Positions 57,173-64,000 of a DNA stretch of 64,000 bases are shown piece by piece. Where the stretch lies: NCBI GenBank assembly GCA_964017045.1, contig OZ024794.1:30599815-30663814 (forward strand), in the 5' to 3' direction. Under the pieces are notes generated by a model. It made no database searches. It saw only the letters and a program-made list of their open reading frames with translations, and was not told where the DNA came from. The translations under genes and the position numbers were made by a program. The DNA is from Omphiscola glabra (lineage: Eukaryota > Mollusca > Gastropoda > Lymnaeidae). The stretch's first letter is position 1. The number at the start of each line of letters is the position of its first letter.

Positions 57173-57699
57173 TTTATCTATAGACTTCTTCTATCCAAAG
57201 CCTGAATCTTTATTTAGCTCTTGCTGGTGTGAATTAAAATATAAGTCACGTTAATCAGCAGTTGTCTTTATTCTGCAACTGTACGTATTTTAAAAAATAT
57301 ATATCATAATACCCCCTTTTTTAGGGGGGGGGGGTCCAGCTGCGAGGATACCATTACAATCCTAATAATATCCCACAATATATATTTGCTATAAATGAGT
57401 GTCACGCTTAATACGTGCTGCCCCATAAATTCAAATTTGTGTTGCCGAGTTTCCAAAACCTCTATTTCAGGACCCTTTCATTTTAATACAAACTTCCGTT
57501 CGAACAAAATTCTTTCGCAGAAATCTCCGGTAATTATTGCAACACATGGTATCAGAGATGTTTTTGGCACAACTGACAAAGCCCCCTTAATCTCTGGGTT
57601 CCTAAATATACCTTTCATAAAACATGCCACACCATTCCCACAAGCGAATCTTTCATGCCAGAGTTAGTAGGCAATGTAGTTGAATAATATCAACAAGCA

Positions 57700-57872
57700 T
57701 GTTTGTGAGGGGGGTGTCACTGCCCCACCAGACTGGCAGAAGAGGTCGCTCTTATGTTGTAAAAAGGACACGCATCCCCATAGTACAGAAGGCAGGCTGA
57801 AATCTCCAGAACGTGCGGGAGGGTGAACAGCAGTGAAATCGGCAGAAGAGGCCGAAGGATGATGATGATGAT
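57700..57872 (+). pseudogene. Possible LINE 3' remnant with (GAT)n tail
   Basis: A GC-rich stretch ending AATCGGCAGAAGAGGCCGAA and followed by an (ATG/GAT)n run at 57857-57871. 5'-truncated LINEs often end in such microsatellites. No reverse transcriptase motif is visible. Confidence 0.3.
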
Positions 57873-58771
57873 GTGTCCGGTTGAAATGTGCACAGACTAT
57901 CGATCGGCGTTGGCAAGGAAACTAGGTCATTAGTTAAGAAGCTTCCAAGTAGCTGCTGCGGGTGCTTGAATAAGTAGCACCGTGTTTAAGGTTTCACTCC
58001 TGTTTACATTTGGGGAATTCCTGACGGGGTTTTCAGCACCAGGGCTGATGCAAGAGGACGGCGATATCAGAGACTTATCTCCCTATAAAACTAACAAGTG
58101 GCTGGTCTCTACCGCAATCGGACACACGCAGGCCATTGTCTGTTCAAAGGAGCGGCGCACAAGCGGAGTATTTCGTCATCTTCTAGCAATGCCTCACAAA
58201 CCCCCAGAGACTTTGATGAAATGATATCGTAATTTATGGTAAATAACTGGACAATAATAAGAAACTTTGTTCCAAATAATTGTTAAAACATTGAAGTCTT
58301 CGTTTAAACCCCTTTCTTTTTTCTTCTTTTTTAATAACCTGGTGTAATGTGTATTATTATTTTTTTTTAAATCATACTGGGATTCATAATATTGAATTAG
58401 CAACAGAACCGAAGCAATTGGTAAGCAAATGGATGGGCGCCTCGGTAGAAGGGCGCGAAAAACAACCATGGGGGTAACGCTGCATTTATTTTTAGTCCTC
58501 TTCACAATTTAAAATTATACGTTTTATAAATTTTTTTAAAGTTAACAGTTAAAACTTAATTGAAATAAATCACTTTACTTGCTTATATTCTACAGAAAAG
58601 AATGTGAAAATATTCAAATTTTCAACTAAATTCTTCATGCCTTCGGCCCAGGAGTGAGCGCCAGAGGTTAAGAGGTCGCACAGGGCACCGCAAAGTCTAG
58701 TTTCATCTTTGTGGCAACTTTTTTTTAAGTTAAAAAAATCATAGGAAATGAACACATGTTATCTTAAAAAT
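57873..58771. other. Intergenic, nothing recognised
   Basis: An 80-codon plus frame at 57982-58224 (MFKVSLLFTFGEFLTGFSAP...) has no recognisable domain and no splice context that I would trust. Confidence 0.35.
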
Positions 58772-58995
58772 CGTATCCGGAAATTTGATCGAAAGGAAAT
58801 TTTGTCGAATCTTTTTTTCAGTCCACACGTTAAGATTTTGCTTCAAATTTATTTTTGGATGCATTATTTTGTTTTACTATTTATTACAGAGCGTTCAAAA
58901 AGAAATTTGACGAAAATTGTAACGTGTGAACTGAAAAAAAGATTCGACCAAATTTCCGTTCGATTAAATTTCCGTCGATCAAATTTCCGGTAACC
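58772..58995. mobile_element. Foldback element with 9-bp TSD (Mutator-like MITE), 224 bp
   Basis: Begins CGTATCCGGAAATTTGATCG and ends with the inverse of GGTTACCGGAAATTTGATCG. Flanked by CTTAAAAAT (58763-58771) and CTTAAAAAC (58996-59004), an 8 of 9 match. Same family as 17176-17475; the left arm is internally shortened. Confidence 0.87.
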
Positions 58996-59139
58996 CTTAA
59001 AAACTAGTCTGCCACCTCGACACGATTTCTTGGAATGAATTCTAAAATTGTAATCGCCAGCGCCAAAAAGAAAAAAAAAAAGGTTAGTTCCCATAAAACA
59101 ATTACGATACATTTCCAACGGTTTCTGACATTTATTAGC

Positions 59140-59211
59140 CGTAATAACAGCCTGAAAGCAAAGAAGTGCAGTAAACTGAAGACGTACTTTCTTAATGGAT
59201 TTAACATTCAT
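59140..59211 (-). other. Candidate signal-peptide-like frame
   Basis: A minus frame begins MNVKSIKKVRLQFTALLCFQ and continues AVITANKC: basic start, hydrophobic core, small residues. It could be the missing first coding exon of the receptor if a phase-1 donor at TATC/GTAATT is used. Support is weak: no expression evidence and 7.6 kb from the next exon. Confidence 0.2.
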
Positions 59212-59216
59212 GACTA

Positions 59217-62200
59217 AATACGACCAGCATGAACTAAAATGTATGTGTATTTACCTTAGACTTAGTAGAAATAATCATAGTCAAATTACAGGTTTAGCTA
59301 TAGAATTGTAGAAGTTAATGTCCCCAATATAAGGGTTTCTCTTTTCCCGGGAAAATGGGAATAAAGTTTTCCTCTTAATTAAAATATATTATACACTGAA
59401 TTAGACTATAAAAGAACATTAATTTTCCGGAAAGTCTTTTGTTTACTAATAATCACGCGGGACTCCGGGAGAGAAACCTTAGACCGTATTGGCTTGGCTG
59501 TGTTTTATTGTGAAGGCTCCAACACTACTAACAGCGATAAAACATTGTACCTTAGGAGTGATCCTCAATGAATCCACTGCTCCTAAATGAATACTTTTTT
59601 TTTTACCTATAGGTAAAATATTCACCAAACAAATAAATCGTCAAGATCATAATGTTATTTCATTTTAAACCCCCCCCCCCCCAACATCTTGACGGCAAAA
59701 CGATTATATTTGTAAAGTTCGGCCTCCGCCTCCACTGTAAGGAAAGCTTTGTTGGTAATAATTATTCACCATTCAGCGCCATTTGATCACCCACACCCAC
59801 ACCTTCCTTTTTATTCTTCAAAAAAAAAAAATATTTAAAAAAAAATAATAATAAACATTAAGAACGAGTGTCAAGCAGAATAAAAAATACTACAATTCAT
59901 TGTAAAGTTGAACATCTCTGAAAAACACTAGGTAAATCTAAATGTTTCGTCTCTTCTGCAGTTGGTGGCCGATTTACTTTTCATGTGTGTGGTGACGCTG
60001 GCACTAAATCCATTTGACCCTCGACCTCTTAGTGCCAGGATCACTGTCATGTGACCTGGCAATGGGCCAGGCTAACCCCTTAACCTCACCAGACCAGGCC
60101 TCTCGCGTGTGGCCCACGGTAAACTAGGACTACCCAAAATTCGGTACAACCACAGCGCAGCCTCGACGACAGCTTCTCGCTGGTAGGCTGTGTATTAGCA
60201 TGATACGGTGGATTGTTCACGCCTTGCTGAATTCCTGTCAATGAGTGGCATTGATTTCAGATGATATTGATAGGCCTACTTATTCGGTTCATTTTCATAA
60301 ACGTTGTTTCGCTTACATGATCACAGCGTGATACAACTGTTTTTGGTGTGGGGTTTTTTGTTTTGTTTTTTTGCCATACAAAACTCGAAGTATGAATGTA
60401 AATCCCCTTCGTGCCCACAAGCCGGTAAGCTTGGATAAGTGAACATTGTGTTGTTTTTGTTGTTAAATTGTGAAAACACGCCGTTGTCAATATGTCTCAC
60501 TGGTAAGAGTGGAGGGGTTCTGTGTATTTTCTCCCCCCCCCCCCCCCAACCAAAAAAAGCAGATGCTTTAATGCATCAATAACAATATATCTTGCTTAAT
60601 TACAAATTAAGAATCTGATTCATTATCATTAACACCTGAGGACGTTTATGAATTGAGTACCCGTAAGTAGTTTTTTTCCCCCTCCTTTTTTTTTTTTTTT
60701 TTTGTATCTTTCACTACCACATACCGCATCAGGAAAAAAAATCAGCTCATAATAAGTGTTATAAAAAAAGAGTTACACAAAAAAAAGAATTCTAAAAAAT
60801 AGAATGATATTGTAAAGTATTGCCAGGGAACTAAGGCCAATATAGATAAGAAAAACTTAGTTACATGAATAAATGACATATTTTGTCATTTGTATGTGAA
60901 AATATATGAAGTCGATATATGACTACTCAAGTGACCTATAGCCAGGTGTTCCTTTGACTTTTTTAACACAATGGTGGATCTTATTGGTCTTTAAATTGGA
61001 ATTGCATATTTATCTCAACGTATAATCTGGCTGAGGTCTTTGTGATATCACCAGATTTTGAGCCCGTTAAGATGGCACCTAGATAATTACGCGAGGCTCC
61101 TGGAACATATTCAAGAATACCGGCTGTGTCGAGGTTTCCATTTTCTATGGTGTACTTTGGTTTGCCATCTGGGGTTAGTCAAAACTAAATATTGAACAAT
61201 ACACAGGGTGGTGTAACCGAAACGGACATCAGAGTAAAAAATACGGAGATCTCGCTGTGACAACCGCAAACAATATTTATCACTACACAACAACAATTGT
61301 GTAAGCTAAGTTTCAAACTGAAATGTGTTTAGTTTATATATTACACTCCAATATCATGAACATAGATCAGATCTTTATTAAGTTATTTATTTAAATAGCA
61401 TTTAATTTTAGATGAAATCGCTTCTTTTAGTAGTTAAACATTTTCATATACTTTCTTTGTAAGCTTTAAATCCATATATATGTCTCACTTATAACAGTAT
61501 TACGAACCGTTATGAATTGAGAATTTAATCTCTTAATTTTAGACTATGGCTCGTTCTAGAAACGGTCCATAATAAAGGACGATACCAACATTTAAAAATA
61601 ATACCAAATAAAACGACAATCAAGGCCAGAGCTAATTACAATTAATAACTTTTTAATTTGTGAACTTCAAGTAAATAATAACAGCAAGAGAAATATTATT
61701 AAAATTATAAACTTACAGATTTTCTGGTAGCGGTACTGTATATAAAAATACAATGAGCACAAAATTGTATGAGGAAATAGAAAACTCTACACACAAGTAT
61801 GACATAGCATCTCGTGATCAAAACAAAATCTCTCTCCTCTCTATCGGTCAGCCCTTTTTATAGGCATTTCCTACTAATGTCTAGAACCGTCTAATGCATT
61901 GTTTTGCCGTCTCGTTTTATCCAGAATATTCTATTATTTTCGACAGTTCTCCTGACTAGAATAAATAAGGTTTTTCTAGCCACACTTCAAAGGCGGTCAC
62001 GAGAGTTCAAGAGGGGCCATGCACGTGGGACGCGAGATAGTCGTGCTAAAAAATACGTCATTCCTCATAACAACAGCCAAATACCCCTCACAGACTGACC
62101 ACGCAATCTCAAGAAAAAGCCTCATGAAGTTACATTTTTCCATGGAGATTACTTTTATCCTATTGGCGTGCACTGACAGTTCTTATTTTATTCATATTTA

Positions 62201-63492
62201 AAGTGGCCTAAAATGGTCGTGACTTAAAACGCTTGAGAACCTGAGTACCGGAGTTAATGAGCTAAATAAATTAGTGCTAATTAAAGCTAGATTTTCCAGG
62301 AATTTGCGACAATCTGTCACTTTATAGTTTTTTTGGTTTTTTTTTTTAAAGAAGAAATCAGTATTCTAAAAAGTGTACCCGGTACCTTGGATTTCCAGGG
62401 ATGGACAAATTTCCCGGGAAGTCTTTTGTTTACTATCGTCAGAAACAGATCTAGAAGCAATGCTAGTTTAGTAATGAGATTGTGAGGGTTTTTTCATTTG
62501 GTTTGTATTATGATATCACGTTTTATGTATAGTGCACTGCATGTGAACATGCGATATTTTATTTTTGCAAATGGTGCGCTTCCAACAAGACTATATAATT
62601 AAGATCTTAAACCCAGTATCTAAGGTTAAATATAACAACAACAGTGAAAATCGTTGAACACGAAACTGAGGGAATAGAAATATCTCTTCGTGTTAAATCA
62701 AATAGTAATGAAGTATTACCTACGTTAATTAATTCACATTGAAATGAGACCTGTTTAAGGAGGAATAAGGTGCAGCTTTCTGTGGGGTAAGTAAAGGTGA
62801 TAAAAGATCGTGGAATTGGTGACAGCATAATAGCTGATGTCGTCTTTGCCCCAAGAAAAATCAAGAGTTTTAACAAATCCCAAAGGCCGAACCGGGGAGT
62901 GTACCGGTGATAATAGAAATGAATTAGATAAGCACTCTTAGATATCCTAGATGATACAGTTTTAAAAATAATTTAAAAGGACACGGTGAACTGACTATGG
63001 GGTCCTATCAAGTGATTTTTGTGTGAAAAAAAATGAATTTGACTGTAATTTAATTTTATTGAACAGTGCGCAGTGACCAATCTGTTTCTGCATAGAGCAA
63101 GAAATGAAAAGATAATCGCGATTTCCGGACAGTGGAAAGACAGCTCACTCTGTCTTCACTCACACCGCCTCTCAATTTATAATATCACCCTGAGACTACT
63201 TTGTGCAACGTTTCGAAACAGTGTAATACAGTTCAGGTATTCGGGAGAACGAAACAGATTTTGGGATGAGTGCACCATTGTTGACAATTTGGGAGGGGGG
63301 GGGGGGGTGAAAGCACTGGACAGAACCCTTCAGTACAGCCGGAGAAGTAAATGTCTAATGGGTGTAATTATTATGCTACTGTCGGATAGACACTACCCAC
63401 CTTTCATCGGGAACGCGTGTTGAGGTTGCAGCCTGTCTTTAAAGTCATCCTACATATGGCCTGAGTTCCAAGTCCGATCCTATCGACTTAAC
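59217..63492. other. Intergenic, nothing supported
   Basis: Contains C-tracts (59670-59681, 60533-60547), poly-T near 60686-60704, a GC-richer patch at 59960-60200, and a shared fragment AAGTCTTTTGTTTACTA at 59432 and 62420. No gene model can be supported. Confidence 0.4.
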
Positions 63493-63680
63493 ATGAGTGT
63501 TCAACTCAAAAGCGATCTAACGGCAGAGGAGTTCTCAAACTTCCATCTCCAAATAGGATTTGTGAATTTAAAAGAAGATGATGAAGATATATACACTCCG
63601 GGTAAGCTCTATGAAGTTGTCAAAGATCTAAAGACATTATGGGGAAATAATATACTCAGAGTTGAGAAATTAACACACGG
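63493..63680 (+). CDS. Possible first coding exon of an unidentified gene
   Basis: The plus frame starts MSVQLKSDLTAEEFSNFHLQ and continues IGFVNLKEDDEDIYTPGKLY and EVVKDLKTLWG. The composition is balanced and soluble-protein-like, unlike the low-complexity frames around it, and a donor-like CACGG/GTAATT follows at 63681 just before the in-frame stop. No family recognised; the rest of the gene would lie beyond the window. Confidence 0.4.
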
Positions 63681-64000
63681 GTAATTTGATATGGCTTAAA
63701 GGGAAAGAACTGGACTTTCGTTCTCCGATTCCAACAATGAAAAAAAGGTGTCGGTGGTGATAATGTGTATGGCATTGTGTTCACTTCGACCCGGGCCCTG
63801 TTGTAATGTAAACTTTAACGACCAGTGTATGTCGAGTGGATCTACAGATGACACTGCTTTTGGTGTCATTAAATTCAAAGGACTTGTTTTAACGGTGTGC
63901 CCGTTCCGAAGAGCAAAATGAGCGCACCTGAACTAATAAATAATAAAATTATGCAACCAAACTGATTTTTAATACCCACACAAAAATGGGAAGTAATTAA

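Noticed and set aside
57395..57667. 90-codon plus frame as a gene
   Set aside because: No domain, no Kozak-like or splice context, and an unremarkable length for this base composition.

Overview
The window is metazoan nuclear DNA, AT-rich, intron-rich and full of minisatellites and short inverted-repeat elements. Three gene identities can be read directly. (1) A two-exon secreted Ig plus coiled-coil plus C-type-lectin protein on the minus strand (13128-14665). This is the architecture of the C-type-lectin-related proteins (CREPs) described in heterobranch gastropods such as Biomphalaria. (2) An intronless fukutin-related protein (FKRP) on the minus strand (18355-19893). (3) A large minus-strand receptor of the DCC/neogenin/protogenin class, for which I could assemble 19 coding exons with compatible phases (34332-51587). 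The CREP-type gene is the best taxonomic clue: a gastropod, probably a pulmonate or other heterobranch snail. The species is not determinable from what I can see.

Layout. 0.3-2.3 kb is a 26-bp minisatellite. 4.2-5.0 kb holds 50-, 24- and 48-bp tandem arrays. 8.2-10.2 kb is a 35-bp satellite with a 665-bp higher-order period. 10.9-12.9 kb carries a SAP-domain exon fragment and three DNA-transposon derivatives. 13.1-14.7 kb is the CREP-type gene. 16.4 kb has a 22-bp minisatellite and 17.2 kb a long-inverted-repeat element. 18.4-19.9 kb is FKRP, with a YY1-like site and a degenerate CCCTAA-rich tract upstream. 21.7-25.6 kb is a nest of mobile-element relics (LINE 3' end, hAT transposase pseudogene, several MITEs). 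25.8-34.3 kb has no recognisable gene or element and lies immediately 3' of the receptor stop codon. 34.3-51.6 kb is the receptor gene. 51.6-64 kb holds no confidently identified gene, several element relics and one possible exon at 63.5 kb.

The genes share no obvious pathway. The CREP-type protein is probably secreted into haemolymph for recognition. FKRP is a Golgi ribitol-phosphate transferase of the alpha-dystroglycan glycan. The receptor is a single-pass adhesion or guidance-type molecule. The most informative signals beyond the genes are transposon families whose target-site duplications (TSDs) can be read directly: three 8-bp TSD hAT-type MITEs of one family, and 9-bp TSD foldback elements resembling Mutator-type elements. 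The receptor also has one GC-AG intron and one intron flanked by an 11-bp direct repeat. No prokaryotic system, CRISPR array, rRNA or tRNA gene was seen.
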